From Arthrobacter sp. QXT-31 (GTDB lineage Bacteria > Actinomycetota > Actinomycetes > Actinomycetales > Micrococcaceae), in assembly GCF_001969265.1 (NCBI RefSeq), contig NZ_CP019304.1, positions 4,154,001-4,218,000 on the forward strand: a DNA stretch of 64,000 nucleotides, in the 5' to 3' direction. This document shows positions 45,974 to 57,636 of this stretch, piece after piece (the first letter of the stretch is position 1; every line of letters begins with the position of its first letter). The translations under genes were made by a program, and so were the position numbers. A model generated the notes under the pieces. The model searched no databases. It saw nothing but the letters and a program-made list of their open reading frames with translations, and was not told the origin of the DNA.

Positions 45974-47554
45974 GTGTTCAATTCACTCTCTGACCGGTTG
46001 ACAGCAACCTTCAAGAACCTCCGCGGCAAGGGCCGCCTCACCGAGGCAGATGTCGACGCCACGGTCCGCGAGATCCGGCGCGCCCTCCTGGATGCGGATG
46101 TTGCCGTGCCCGTGGTCCGCGAGTTCACCGGGCAGGTCCGTGAGCGCGCGCTCGGCGCCGAGGTTTCCGGGGCACTGAACCCCAGCCAGCAGATCGTGAA
46201 GATCGTCAACGAGGAGCTCGTCGAAATCCTCGGCGGCGAGACCCGCCGCATCCGGATGGCCAAGACCGGCCCCACCATCATCATGCTTGCCGGCCTCCAG
46301 GGTGCCGGCAAGACCACCCTGGCCGGAAAGCTCGCCAAGTGGCTGAAGGCCCAGGGCCACAGCCCCATCCTCGTCGCCTGTGACCTCCAGCGCCCCAACG
46401 CCGTGACGCAGCTGCAGGTCGTGGGCCAGCGCGCCGGAGTTCCCGTCTTTGCACCGCATCCGGGCGCCACCTCGGAGCTGGAGCACCCGGCAGGCGATCC
46501 GGTCGGCGTCGCCCGTGCCGGCGTCGAGGAAGCACGCCAGAAGCTGCACGACGTCGTCATTGTTGACACCGCCGGACGCCTCGGCGTTGACGCGGACATG
46601 ATGGAACAGGCGCGCCAGATCCGCCGGGCCATCGTGCCCAACGAAGTCCTCTTCGTGATTGACGCCATGATCGGCCAGGACGCCGTCAACACGGCCATGG
46701 CCTTCGATGAAGGCGTGAATTTCACCGGCATCGTGCTGTCAAAGCTCGACGGCGATGCCCGCGGCGGTGCCGCGCTGTCCGTTTCGTCGGTCACCGGCAA
46801 GCCTGTGATGTTCGCCTCGACCGGTGAAAGCCTGGACGACTTTGAACTGTTCCACCCGGACCGGATGGCCTCGCGCATCCTGGACATGGGCGACGTCCTC
46901 TCCCTGATTGAGCAGGCGGAAAAGTCCTGGGACAAGGAAGAAGCCGCCCGGATGGCGAAGAAGTTCGCCGACCAGGAAGACTTCACCCTGGACGACTTCC
47001 TCGCCCAGATGCAGCAGATCCGCAAAATGGGCTCCATGAAGAAGATGCTCATGATGATGCCCGGTGCCCAGAACATCAGGCAGCAGCTGGAGCAGTTCGA
47101 CGAGCGCGAGATTGACCGGGTCGAGGCAATCGTCCGCTCGATGACGCCGCATGAGCGTTTGGCTCCGAAGATCATCAACGGTTCCCGCCGGGCCCGCATC
47201 GCCCGTGGCTCGGGCGTGCACGTGTCCGAAGTCAACGGGCTGCTGGAGCGCTTCGGCCAGGCGCAGAAGATGATGAAGAAGATGGCCCAGGGCGGCGGGA
47301 TGCCGGGGATGCCCGGTATGCCGGGCATGGGGGCAGGCGGTGCCCGCAAGGGCGGCAAGAACGCCCCCAAGAAGAAGGCCCGTTCCGGAAATCCCGCCAA
47401 GGCGGCGCAGGAGCTTCGCGAGGCGGAGGCAAGGCGGGCGGCCGGGGCCAAGGCAGTGCCTACCGGAGCTGCGTTCGGCCAGCAGTCCGGCGACTTCGAC
47501 CCGTCCCAGCTGAACCTCCCCAAGGGCTTCGACAAGTTCCTGGGCGGCAAATAA
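45974..47554 (+). CDS. ffh: signal recognition particle protein Ffh
   Basis: SRP54-type GTPase that binds signal peptides and 4.5S RNA (526 residues). The N-domain is followed by the G-domain with GLQGAGKTTLAGKLA, DTAGRLGVD and SKLDGDARGG, and the methionine-rich M-domain (GSMKKMLMMMPG, and a Gly/Met stretch GMPGMPGMPGM). The C-terminal 60 residues are a basic Ala/Lys tail. GTG start at 45974. This gene opens the rpsP-trmD region in many actinobacteria; here about 5.7 kb of other genes separate them. Confidence 0.97.
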   Translation: MFNSLSDRLTATFKNLRGKGRLTEADVDATVREIRRALLDADVAVPVVREFTGQVRERALGAEVSGALNPSQQIVKIVNEELVEILGGETRRIRMAKTGPTIIMLAGLQGAGKTTLAGKLAKWLKAQGHSPILVACDLQRPNAVTQLQVVGQRAGVPVFAPHPGATSELEHPAGDPVGVARAGVEEARQKLHDVVIVDTAGRLGVDADMMEQARQIRRAIVPNEVLFVIDAMIGQDAVNTAMAFDEGVNFTGIVLSKLDGDARGGAALSVSSVTGKPVMFASTGESLDDFELFHPDRMASRILDMGDVLSLIEQAEKSWDKEEAARMAKKFADQEDFTLDDFLAQMQQIRKMGSMKKMLMMMPGAQNIRQQLEQFDEREIDRVEAIVRSMTPHERLAPKIINGSRRARIARGSGVHVSEVNGLLERFGQAQKMMKKMAQGGGMPGMPGMPGMGAGGARKGGKNAPKKKARSGNPAKAAQELREAEARRAAGAKAVPTGAAFGQQSGDFDPSQLNLPKGFDKFLGGK

Positions 47555-47598
47555 GGCGCACGGTCACGTCGGCCGGCGCCGATGTCGGACCGCTGCCA

Positions 47599-47604
47599 TA
47601 AGGT
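47599..47604 (+). promoter_or_regulatory. -10 box of probable leaderless hydrolase transcript
   Basis: TAAGGT ends 6 nt before the ATG at 47611. No ribosome binding site is visible. Confidence 0.45.
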
Positions 47605-47610
47605 TGGGTC

Positions 47611-48348
47611 ATGTATAAGCAGCGGGTAGTGTTCGTCCACGGAGCCGGAAACTTCGGCTCCGCGGCGTGGCCGCGCCAGCATGGCATGGCACTGCAGTAC
47701 GACGCCCTGTTCCTGCGGCGGCATGGTTTTGACGCCGAAGCGGAACCGCTGGAGACCGACTTCGCCGAGGACGCCCGCATCGTGCTGCGTTCCCTGGCCG
47801 ACGACGGCCGGGGAGCCGCCGGGGGCCACGTGGTGGCGCACGCACAGGGCGCCATCGCCGCGATGATGGCCGCCGTCGAACGCCCCGACCTGGTCTTCTC
47901 GCTCACGCTCGTGGAGCCTGCCTGCCTGTCGCTCACCGCTGAACTGCCGGCTACTGCCGCCCATCGCGCCCTGATGGAACCGCTGTTCGAGGTCCGGCAC
48001 CAGCTCGGCGACGACGATTACGAACGTGAGTTCTTGCACCGTGCCTTCGCGGCGGATTCGCCGGAGCCCAGCACCCCTGAGGCCAAACGCGCTGCCAGGC
48101 GGCTGCGGCTGCAGGCGCCGCCGTGGCAGGCCCCGCTGCAGATAGTGCCGGGTGTTCCCACCCTGGTCCTCACCGGCGGCTGGGAGCCGTTGTACGAGGA
48201 AATCGCGGGTTACCTGCGCGAGACCGGTGCCGTGCACCGCATCGCTGCGGGAGGGCACCGGCCCCACGATTCACCGGAAGGTGACCGCCACATCAGGTCA
48301 TTCATCGCCGACGTCAGCCGGCGGCAGCAGCAGCCGCAGGCTTCCTAG
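47611..48348 (+). CDS. alpha/beta-hydrolase fold protein lacking the nucleophile Ser
   Basis: A 245-residue alpha/beta-hydrolase-fold protein. The strand-2 oxyanion region is VFVHGAGNFG and a C-terminal His occurs in AAGGHRPHDSP. At the nucleophile elbow, where the family has G-H-S-x-G, this protein reads A-H-A-Q-G, so Ala78 replaces the Ser. It may therefore be a non-hydrolytic member (binding, lyase or regulatory role) or use another residue. The TAAGGT box suggests a leaderless mRNA of its own. It is convergent with thiC. Confidence 0.82.
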   Translation: MYKQRVVFVHGAGNFGSAAWPRQHGMALQYDALFLRRHGFDAEAEPLETDFAEDARIVLRSLADDGRGAAGGHVVAHAQGAIAAMMAAVERPDLVFSLTLVEPACLSLTAELPATAAHRALMEPLFEVRHQLGDDDYEREFLHRAFAADSPEPSTPEAKRAARRLRLQAPPWQAPLQIVPGVPTLVLTGGWEPLYEEIAGYLRETGAVHRIAAGGHRPHDSPEGDRHIRSFIADVSRRQQQPQAS

Positions 48349-48378
48349 CGTTTCCCGTCCCGCGTTCAGCGTTCCGTC

Positions 48379-48415
48379 CCACGTCCGGCCGGCCCCCAAT
48401 GCCAGCCGGACGTGG
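48379..48415. terminator. hairpin between the hydrolase and thiC
   Basis: CCACGTCCGGC pairs with GCCGGACGTGG over a 15-nt loop between convergent genes. No T-run is present. Confidence 0.6.
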
Positions 48416-48427
48416 TGAGGGAGGCCG

Positions 48428-51507
<3,080 letters not shown>

Positions 51508-51514
51508 GACCCGG

Positions 51515-51544
51515 GAGGACTAGGAATAAGAGGACTAGGAATAA
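51515..51544 (+). repeat. 15-bp tandem duplication
   Basis: GAGGACTAGGAATAA occurs twice head to tail, directly before the palindrome at 51546. Confidence 0.9.
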
Positions 51545-51545
51545 A

Positions 51546-51557
51546 TTGAAGCTTCAA
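51546..51557. promoter_or_regulatory. palindrome TTGAAGCTTCAA, candidate MarR-type operator
   Basis: A perfect 12-bp palindrome in an AT-rich patch 60 bp upstream of the VOC gene. MarR-family repressors of ring-cleaving dioxygenase/VOC genes commonly bind such TTGAA-TTCAA sites. No MarR gene is adjacent. Confidence 0.45.
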
Positions 51558-51617
51558 GTAATTTAGATATGTAGAGGCTGCCGAAATCCGGCGGTCCGGA
51601 CATTTCGGGAGTATTCA

Positions 51618-52493
51618 ATGACAGCAGCAGACAGCAGCCAGGATTTGCTTCCTGCCGACCTCGCGATGGGCACCGTCATGCTCAAGGTGGGCGACATGAA
51701 GCTCATGACCGACTACTACCAGCGCGCCCTTGGCCTCGACGTCGTTGCCGAGCAGGACGGCGGCCTCTACCTCGGCCGGCTGAAGACGCCGCTGGTGCAC
51801 CTCGCTCCCGCTCCGGGCCTCAACATCCCCGGCCGCGGCGAGGCCGGCCTCTTCCACACCGCGCTCCTGTTCGAGGACCGGCCCTCCCTTGCCGCCACCA
51901 TTGCCAGTGCGGCCCAGTACGAGCCGCAGTCCTTCGTGGGCAGTGCCGACCATCTGGTGAGTGAGGCGTTCTATTTCACCGATCCGGAAGGCAACGGGAT
52001 CGAACTTTACTGGGACCGCCCGCGCGAAGCCTGGTCCTGGGACGGCAAAAACGTTGTCATGGACAACGTGGCACTGCCGCCGCAGAAGTACCTGCATGAT
52101 CACCTCACGCAGGAATCCGTGACGGGGCAGCGCGCCGCCGGAGCCGAGGTGGGGCACGTCCACCTGCAGGTGGGCGACGTGCAGTCCGCCCACGACTTCT
52201 ATGTCGGCACCCTCGGATTCGAAAAGACCGCGGGCTGGCACGGCCAGGCGCTCTTTGTGTCGGCTGGCGGCTACCACCACCACATGGCCATGAACGTCTG
52301 GAACAGCCGCGGCGCCGGGCCGCGCCGTGACACCCTGGGTCTCGGCGAGGTCCTCATCGAGGTCCCCTCGGGCGACGACGTCGGCGCCCTTGCCGACCGC
52401 CTCAAGGTCGCCGGCGTCGAATCGCACCACACGGGCGCCGAGCTCCGCTTCGAGGATCCGTGGCGGAACCGGCTCCGCGTCGCTGTTAAATAA
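51618..52493 (+). CDS. VOC family protein (two-domain, CatE-like dioxygenase)
   Basis: A 291-residue protein with two vicinal-oxygen-chelate halves. The first (residues 10-130) starts GTVMLKVGDMKLM and ends YFTDPEGNGIELYWDRP. The second (about 175-290) starts GHVHLQVGDVQSAHDFYV and ends FEDPWRNRL. The His of GHVHL and of the GGYHHHMAMN stretch are likely metal ligands; the first domain has Leu at the equivalent of the initial His. Family members include catechol 2,3-dioxygenases; activity is not proven. GGGAG is about 7 bp upstream of the ATG. Confidence 0.88.
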   Translation: MTAADSSQDLLPADLAMGTVMLKVGDMKLMTDYYQRALGLDVVAEQDGGLYLGRLKTPLVHLAPAPGLNIPGRGEAGLFHTALLFEDRPSLAATIASAAQYEPQSFVGSADHLVSEAFYFTDPEGNGIELYWDRPREAWSWDGKNVVMDNVALPPQKYLHDHLTQESVTGQRAAGAEVGHVHLQVGDVQSAHDFYVGTLGFEKTAGWHGQALFVSAGGYHHHMAMNVWNSRGAGPRRDTLGLGEVLIEVPSGDDVGALADRLKVAGVESHHTGAELRFEDPWRNRLRVAVK

Positions 52494-52495
52494 GG

Positions 52496-52563
52496 GCCGC
52501 TGTCCGATAAGCGCCGCCGTTTGGTAAACCCCGCCGTTCGATGAACGCCGCTGTTCGAAAATA
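52496..52563 (+). repeat. four degenerate 17-bp tandem repeats
   Basis: Units 52496-52512, 52513-52529, 52530-52546 and 52547-52563 follow [GC]CCGC[TC]GT[TC][CT]G[AG]T[AG]A[GA]C; the last copy ends differently. The array lies between the VOC gene stop and the next gene. Confidence 0.85.
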
Positions 52564-52666
52564 GGGTTCGCTGAGTCCGGTGCACCCGGTTGGGTTAGGC
52601 TGACATTCGAAGGGCCCGGCGCGGCAGCTGCCGGGCATGCACCGCCGACGGAATGAGGACGAATTC

Positions 52667-53101
52667 ATGGGCTTCACCGAAGTGTTTGTCGCCACCCACA
52701 ATGATGCCCTCAAGCGGGCAGAGGCGCTGGAAGGCGGCGCTGCTGCCGGAGACGGCATCCGAATCACCGGCATCAGTGATTTTGAGATCGAACAGCTCGG
52801 CGACCTCGCCGGCGCTGCGGTGCACGCCGCCGGCGCCGACTACGAGCTCGCCATGGTGGACGTGGCCAGCGACTCCCTGCTCGGCGTGCCCGCGGCGATG
52901 GTCCGGACGCTGGCCGAGCTCCTCACCTATGAGTCCGAGGGTGAGGGCAACGTTCTGGACGACGTGGCCGAACGCTGGGCGGCCCAGGACGACATGCCGT
53001 TCGGCGCCGGGGAAGCCCGGAAGTACGTTCAGCAGCTGGCGGAGCTGGCCGGTACCGTGGATGAAGCCAGCAGGACCGGCCTCTACGTCTGGTCTTCCTA
53101 G
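52667..53101 (+). CDS. hypothetical protein upstream of rpsP
   Basis: A 144-residue acidic protein that I do not recognise. It begins MGFTEVFVATHNDALKRA, has no membrane segment, signal peptide or cysteine, and consists of alternating predicted strands and Ala-rich helices. GAGG about 9 bp before ATG 52667 supports the start; an in-frame ATG at 52637 is less well placed. It precedes rpsP by 194 bp. The position beside the ribosomal cluster may be coincidental. Confidence 0.75.
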   Translation: MGFTEVFVATHNDALKRAEALEGGAAAGDGIRITGISDFEIEQLGDLAGAAVHAAGADYELAMVDVASDSLLGVPAAMVRTLAELLTYESEGEGNVLDDVAERWAAQDDMPFGAGEARKYVQQLAELAGTVDEASRTGLYVWSS

Positions 53102-53295
53102 CGCGCAATGAGACCGGCGTCCGCATGTCAAGTCGAAATAACGCGGACGATCTGGCACAATGAACAGGTACTCGATCTGCGTGGCCCCTCTCTCCGCGTC
53201 TGGATCCTGTCCTTTTCGAACCCCCAAGTACGGCCCGCCCCACGGGTGCAGAACGCGGGTTCAACCCCGTTTCAGAAACAGGAGTGACCACAAAA

Positions 53296-53709
53296 GTGGC
53301 CGTAAAGATTCGCCTCAAGCGCTTCGGTAAGATGCGCGCACCGTACTACCGCATCGTTGTCGCCGACTCGCGCACCAAGCGCGATGGCCGTGCCATCGAA
53401 GAGATCGGCAAGTACCACCCCACCGAGGAGCCCTCGTACATCGAGGTCGACTCCGAACGTGCACAGTACTGGCTGTCCGTCGGCGCCCAGCCGTCGGAGC
53501 AGGTTGCTGCGATCCTCAAGATCACCGGTGACTGGCAGAAGTTCAAGGGTCTGCCGGGCCAGGAAGGCACCCTGAAGACCAAGGCCGACAAGGAAGCATT
53601 CGTTGCTCCGGAGAAGGGTTCCGTGATCATCCCGGAAGCCATCACCAAGAAGGCCAAGGCATCGGAAGCCCCCGCCGAGGCTGAAGCAGAGACCACCGAG
53701 GCTGAGTAA
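53296..53709 (+). CDS. rpsP: 30S ribosomal protein S16
   Basis: bS16, 137 residues, starting [20 protein letters not shown]. The C-terminus carries an Ala/Glu/Lys tail of about 45 residues beyond the core. AGGAG at 53279-53283 serves GTG 53296; the GTG at 53284 abuts the site. A 194-bp upstream region contains a GGCACAATG -10-like element near 53153-53161. khpA follows 1 bp after the stop. Confidence 0.96.
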   Translation: MAVKIRLKRFGKMRAPYYRIVVADSRTKRDGRAIEEIGKYHPTEEPSYIEVDSERAQYWLSVGAQPSEQVAAILKITGDWQKFKGLPGQEGTLKTKADKEAFVAPEKGSVIIPEAITKKAKASEAPAEAEAETTEAE

Positions 53710-53710
53710 G

Positions 53711-53953
53711 TTGCTGGCAGAAGCGCTCGAACACCTTGTCCGCGGCATTGTCGACTCCCCTGAGGACGTCAAGGTCAGTGCCAAGAACAACCGCCGCGGG
53801 GATACCCTCGAGGTGCGCGTTCACCAGGAAGACCTCGGACGGGTAATCGGACGCCAGGGACGCACCGCGCGTGCACTGCGCACGGTCGTGGCTGCACTGG
53901 CGGATGGCGAGCAGGTGCGGGTCGACGTCGTCGACACCGACCGCCGCCGGTAA
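53711..53953 (+). CDS. khpA: KH-domain RNA-binding protein KhpA
   Basis: An 80-residue single KH domain protein with the RNA-binding GxxG loop as IGRQGRTARALR. In other bacteria KhpA pairs with KhpB/Jag to bind many RNAs and affect cell division. TTG start at 53711, 1 bp after rpsP, suggesting coupling; the order rpsP-khpA-rimM-trmD is standard in Gram-positives. Confidence 0.94.
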   Translation: MLAEALEHLVRGIVDSPEDVKVSAKNNRRGDTLEVRVHQEDLGRVIGRQGRTARALRTVVAALADGEQVRVDVVDTDRRR

Positions 53954-53979
53954 CGCGCCTGCAACGCTTGTCCTAATGT

Positions 53980-54014
53980 CCGGCCCCTCCACCAGCTAAC
54001 GGTGGAGGGGCCGG
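53980..54014 (+). terminator. hairpin between khpA and rimM
   Basis: CCGGCCCCTCCACC pairs with its exact complement (54001-54014) over a 7-nt loop, followed by ACTGCTTT. It could attenuate or separate rpsP-khpA from rimM-trmD. Confidence 0.7.
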
Positions 54015-54097
54015 ACTGCTTTGGGCCTGGCCCCGCGATGGCCAGCACGCCCGCACAGTCATAACCATGCATCGACATGCATCAAACAGAGGAACAC

Positions 54098-54679
54098 ATG
54101 CAGCTTCAGGTGGCCCGTATCGGCAAGCCCCACGGAATCCGCGGCGAGGTGACCGTCCAGGTGCTCACCGACGCGCCCGAGGACCGGTTCGTCCCCGGCA
54201 CCGAGTTTGTGGTGGAGCCGGCCTCGGCCGGGCCGCTCACCGTGCGCAGTGCCCGCTGGAACAAGGACATCCTCCTGCTCGGCTTCCAGGAGGTCGCTGA
54301 CCGCAACCGGGCGGAGACCCTGCGCGGCGCCAAGCTGTTCATCGAGACCGAAGAGCTTGACGAGGACGACGACGAAGGCTGGTACGAGCACGAGCTCGTC
54401 GGCCTTGAGGCCCGCGTCGGTTCGCAGCCCGTGGGTAAGGTCACCGCCCTAAACACCATGCCGGTGCAGGACCTGCTCGTCGTGGAAACCCCCGACGGCA
54501 AGGAAATCCTCATCCCGTTCGTGGAGCAGATCGTCCCGGAAGTGAACATCGAGGAGGGCTATGTCCTGCTCACTCCGCCGGCAGGCCTGTTCGAGATCAA
54601 CGAGGAAGGCGGGGAGGACCCGGAGACCCGGGGCCGGGACACCGCCGAGGACGACGCCGAGCCGGAGGCCAAAGCGTAG
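54098..54679 (+). CDS. rimM: ribosome maturation factor RimM
   Basis: Assists late 30S assembly by binding S19. The 193 residues have an N-terminal barrel (VARIGKPHGIRGEVTV) and a C-terminal PRC-barrel (DLLVVETPDGKEILIPFVEQIV), ending in an acidic tail. GAGGAACAC before ATG 54098 fixes the start; an earlier ATG at 54077 has no site. trmD starts directly at the next base after the stop. Confidence 0.95.
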   Translation: MQLQVARIGKPHGIRGEVTVQVLTDAPEDRFVPGTEFVVEPASAGPLTVRSARWNKDILLLGFQEVADRNRAETLRGAKLFIETEELDEDDDEGWYEHELVGLEARVGSQPVGKVTALNTMPVQDLLVVETPDGKEILIPFVEQIVPEVNIEEGYVLLTPPAGLFEINEEGGEDPETRGRDTAEDDAEPEAKA

Positions 54680-55468
54680 ATGAGGATCGACGTCGTCAGC
54701 ATCTTTCCCGAGTACCTGGCACCGCTGGAACTGTCGCTCATCGGAAAGGCCCGCCAGGACGGGCTGCTGGACCTGAATGTGCACGATCTGCGCACCTTCA
54801 CCACCGACCGCCACCGCACCGTTGACGACACCCCCTACGGCGGCGGCGCCGGCATGGTGATGAAGGCCGAGCCGTGGGCGCAGGCGCTGGAGTCAGTGGC
54901 GGCTGCCCGGCCGGCCGGCGCGGCCAAGCCCGTGCTGATCGTGCCCTCCCCGGCGGGGGAGCGCTTTAACCAGGAGCTGGCGTACGAGCTTGCCGAGGAG
55001 GAGCAGCTCGTGTTCGCCTGCGGGCGGTACGAGGGCATTGACGAGCGCGTCATCGAATGGGCGGCGGAACACTTCACCGTCCGCCCGGTCAGCCTCGGCG
55101 ACTATGTCCTCAACGGCGGTGAAGTGGCCGTCCTGGCCATGGTGGAAGCCATCGGCAGGCTGCTCCCCGGCGTCGTGGGGAACCCCGAATCGCTCGTTGA
55201 AGAGTCGCACTCGGACGGCCTGCTGGAGTACCCGGTGTACACCAAGCCGTCGGTCTGGCGCGACCGGGAGGTTCCGGCCGTCCTGCTCAGCGGCAACCAC
55301 GGCAAGATTGCGCAGTGGCGGCGGCACGAGCAGTACCGCAGGACGGCGGAACGCCGTCCTGACCTGCTCGAAACGTTCGACGCCGGGTCGCTGCCCCGCG
55401 CAGACCGTACCGCTCTCGCTGACCTGGGGTACGACGTCGTCGACGGTCACCTGAGGCGCCGGGATTAA
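54680..55468 (+). CDS. trmD: tRNA (guanosine(37)-N1)-methyltransferase
   Basis: SPOUT-class enzyme that makes m1G37 and prevents frameshifting. The 262 residues contain [14 protein letters not shown], the knot motif [12 protein letters not shown] and [14 protein letters not shown]. The ATG immediately follows the rimM TAG, with no gap. Confidence 0.97.
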   Translation: MRIDVVSIFPEYLAPLELSLIGKARQDGLLDLNVHDLRTFTTDRHRTVDDTPYGGGAGMVMKAEPWAQALESVAAARPAGAAKPVLIVPSPAGERFNQELAYELAEEEQLVFACGRYEGIDERVIEWAAEHFTVRPVSLGDYVLNGGEVAVLAMVEAIGRLLPGVVGNPESLVEESHSDGLLEYPVYTKPSVWRDREVPAVLLSGNHGKIAQWRRHEQYRRTAERRPDLLETFDAGSLPRADRTALADLGYDVVDGHLRRRD

Positions 55469-55494
55469 CCAATTCGTGCCACATATGGCAAAAT
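55465..55494 (+). promoter_or_regulatory. candidate rplS promoter with long leader
   Basis: TTAACC and CAAAAT (within TATGGCAAAAT) are spaced by 18 bp. This would give a leader of about 180 nt before rplS, containing several potential stems. Confidence 0.4.
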
Positions 55495-55680
55495 TAGTCC
55501 TTGTGTCTGCTGGGTCCGCGCCTGCCACAGGGGGAGCGTAGCCAACAGCAAGACACCCCGGTGCTGCCAAACGGTGGCGGGACCGGACTTCAACACTTCG
55601 GCGGCGATTCCCGGAATTCTTCGGGCTTGGCCGCCGTGACCCAAAGTGGATGACCTGTGGCGTTCACCAGGAGTGGATCA

Positions 55681-56040
55681 ATGCATATCCTCGATTCCGT
55701 AGATGCAGCCTCGCTGCGCACTGACGTTCCCGAGTTCCGCGCGGGTGACACCCTCAAGGTTCACGTGAACATCATCGAAGGCAAGAACTCCCGTGTCCAG
55801 GTGTTCCAGGGCTTCGTCCTGGGCCGCCAGGGTGACGGCATCCGCGAGACCTTCACCGTCCGCAAGGTTTCCTTCGGTGTCGGTGTTGAGCGTACCTTCC
55901 CGGTGCACTCCCCGATCATCGAAAAGATCGAGGTTGTCACCAAGGGTGACGTTCGCCGCGCCAAGCTTTACTACATGCGTGCACTGCGCGGTAAGGCCGC
56001 GAAGATCAAGGAAAAGCGCGACTTCAGCGCCGCCAAGTAA
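55681..56040 (+). CDS. rplS: 50S ribosomal protein L19
   Basis: bL19, 119 residues, at the 30S-50S interface. Typical blocks are [18 protein letters not shown] and [18 protein letters not shown] in its native form [18 protein letters not shown] 8 bp upstream supports ATG 55681 over the in-frame ATG at 55657. Confidence 0.96.
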   Translation: MHILDSVDAASLRTDVPEFRAGDTLKVHVNIIEGKNSRVQVFQGFVLGRQGDGIRETFTVRKVSFGVGVERTFPVHSPIIEKIEVVTKGDVRRAKLYYMRALRGKAAKIKEKRDFSAAK

Positions 56041-56125
56041 GTCCGACCGGACTTTCACGGCGGGTCCCCAGCCCGTGTCCGGCCAGCGCCGGAACCATCC
56101 GCAACAGCGCCACAGGATACGGACT

Positions 56126-56806
56126 ATGGATCAGACGAAACGCCAGCCAGGGAAACCGGGCTGGCGTTTTGCGTTGCTGGCAGTGCTGGCCGCCGTCCTT
56201 ATCAGCGGGCTGATCCGCTCCCTCTGGCTGGATGTCTATTACATCCCGTCCGCTTCCATGGAGCCGCTGTTCGGGACCGGCGACAGGATCCTGGTGTCCC
56301 GCACCGCCTTCCAGACGGAGCCGATCCGCCGCGGCGACGTCGTTGTGTTCGATGGCCGGGGCTCGTTCGCCCCGCTGAACAGCGGGCAGGGTCCGCTGCA
56401 GGAAGCGGCGGCCGCCGCGGGGCACTGGCTGGGACTGACCGGCAGTGATACTACATATGTAAAGCGGGTCATCGGCCTGCCCGGCGACCGCGTGGTCTGT
56501 TGCGACGCCGGCAACCGCCTCACAGTCAATGGCCAGCCGCTGGTGGAACCGTATCTGTATCAGGGTGACGCCGCGAGCACGCAAAAGTTCGACGTGACCG
56601 TTCCGGAGGGCCGGCTGTGGCTGCTCGGTGACCACCGCTCGGTGTCAGCGGACTCCCGAAGCCTGCTGGGGGCGCCGGGCGGCGGCATGGTGCGGGTGGA
56701 CCGGGTAATCGGCAGGCCGGTACAGATCATCTGGCCGCTTGATAGATTTGCGTCAGTGGCGCGGCCGCCGTTGGCGGCTCAAACAACAACAAAGGACGGA
56801 CAGTAG
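56126..56806 (+). CDS. lepB: signal peptidase I (first of two)
   Basis: A membrane serine protease that cleaves Sec/Tat signal peptides, 226 residues. One N-terminal helix (FALLAVLAAVLISGLI) precedes the catalytic Ser44 (IPSASMEP) and Lys113 (YVKRVIGLPGD). The domain E motif GDHRSVSADSR is present. GGATA lies about 8 bp upstream of the ATG; the long upstream frame through rplS is an artefact. The next signal peptidase starts at the base after the stop. Confidence 0.93.
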   Translation: MDQTKRQPGKPGWRFALLAVLAAVLISGLIRSLWLDVYYIPSASMEPLFGTGDRILVSRTAFQTEPIRRGDVVVFDGRGSFAPLNSGQGPLQEAAAAAGHWLGLTGSDTTYVKRVIGLPGDRVVCCDAGNRLTVNGQPLVEPYLYQGDAASTQKFDVTVPEGRLWLLGDHRSVSADSRSLLGAPGGGMVRVDRVIGRPVQIIWPLDRFASVARPPLAAQTTTKDGQ

Positions 56807-57634
56807 ATGCCGGAAATCGATCCCGGGAGTTCAGAGCCGCGGCAGAGTGCTGCGGGGCCGGGACGGCATGCCGCCCAGGAGCCCGTTTCGGAACCGGCAG
56901 TGCCCGGCTCCGGTGCGGCATCACCCTCCCGTTCCGGCTCCCGCCGGCAGGAAAAGAGCCGGGACCGCAACCCCCTCCTGCTGTGGCTGAAGGAAATCGC
57001 CACGGTGGTGGTGATCGCCGTCGTGCTGTCCTTCCTCATCAAGACCTTCCTCTTCCGGGCCTTCTACATTCCGTCCGAGTCCATGGTGAACACCCTGGAC
57101 ATCAACGACCGCATCTTCGTGAACCTCCTGGTTCCGGAGCCTTTCGCCCTCGAACGCGGCGACGTCGTGGTCTTCAAAGACACCAAGGGCTGGCTGCCGC
57201 CCACCCCGCCAAAGGCCGACGGGCCATTCAGCGTCGTGGAGGACGGGCTGACCTTCGTGGGCCTGCTGCCGGACAACTCCGAGCAGCACCTCGTGAAACG
57301 GATCATCGGGCTTCCGGGGGACCGCGTCGTCTGCTGTGACGACGGCGGGAAGATCACCGTCAACGGGGCTGCGCTGGACGAGAAATACGTCAACCCGGCC
57401 GAAGTCCCGGCCGTGCGCACCTTCGACGTCGTGGTGCCCGAGGGCAAGGTCTGGGTGATGGGGGACAACCGCAACCACTCGGCGGACTCCCGGGCCCACA
57501 CAGACAGCAACGGCGGCTTCGTGGACATCGCCGATATCGAGGGCAAGGCAGCAGTGATCGCCTGGCCGATGAACCGCTGGGCCGCCCTCGACAACTACCC
57601 GGACGTCTTCAAGAATGTCCCCTCGGCAGGTTAG
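56807..57634 (+). CDS. lepB: signal peptidase I (second of two)
   Basis: A second type I signal peptidase, 275 residues, with a longer Ser/Pro/Arg-rich cytosolic N-terminus before its helix ([18 protein letters not shown]). The catalytic dyad is Ser92 (IPSESMVNT) and Lys164 ([12 protein letters not shown]), and [11 protein letters not shown] is box E. Box B-D spacing is larger than in the first enzyme, with an extra [11 protein letters not shown] loop. Tandem LepB copies here are common in actinobacteria and may divide substrates. Confidence 0.95.
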   Translation: MPEIDPGSSEPRQSAAGPGRHAAQEPVSEPAVPGSGAASPSRSGSRRQEKSRDRNPLLLWLKEIATVVVIAVVLSFLIKTFLFRAFYIPSESMVNTLDINDRIFVNLLVPEPFALERGDVVVFKDTKGWLPPTPPKADGPFSVVEDGLTFVGLLPDNSEQHLVKRIIGLPGDRVVCCDDGGKITVNGAALDEKYVNPAEVPAVRTFDVVVPEGKVWVMGDNRNHSADSRAHTDSNGGFVDIADIEGKAAVIAWPMNRWAALDNYPDVFKNVPSAG

Positions 57635-57636
57635 CC

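Noticed and set aside
56126..57634. Tandem signal peptidases as a recent duplication
   Set aside because: The two proteins differ widely in length, N-terminus and loops, so the duplication is old and common in actinobacteria.
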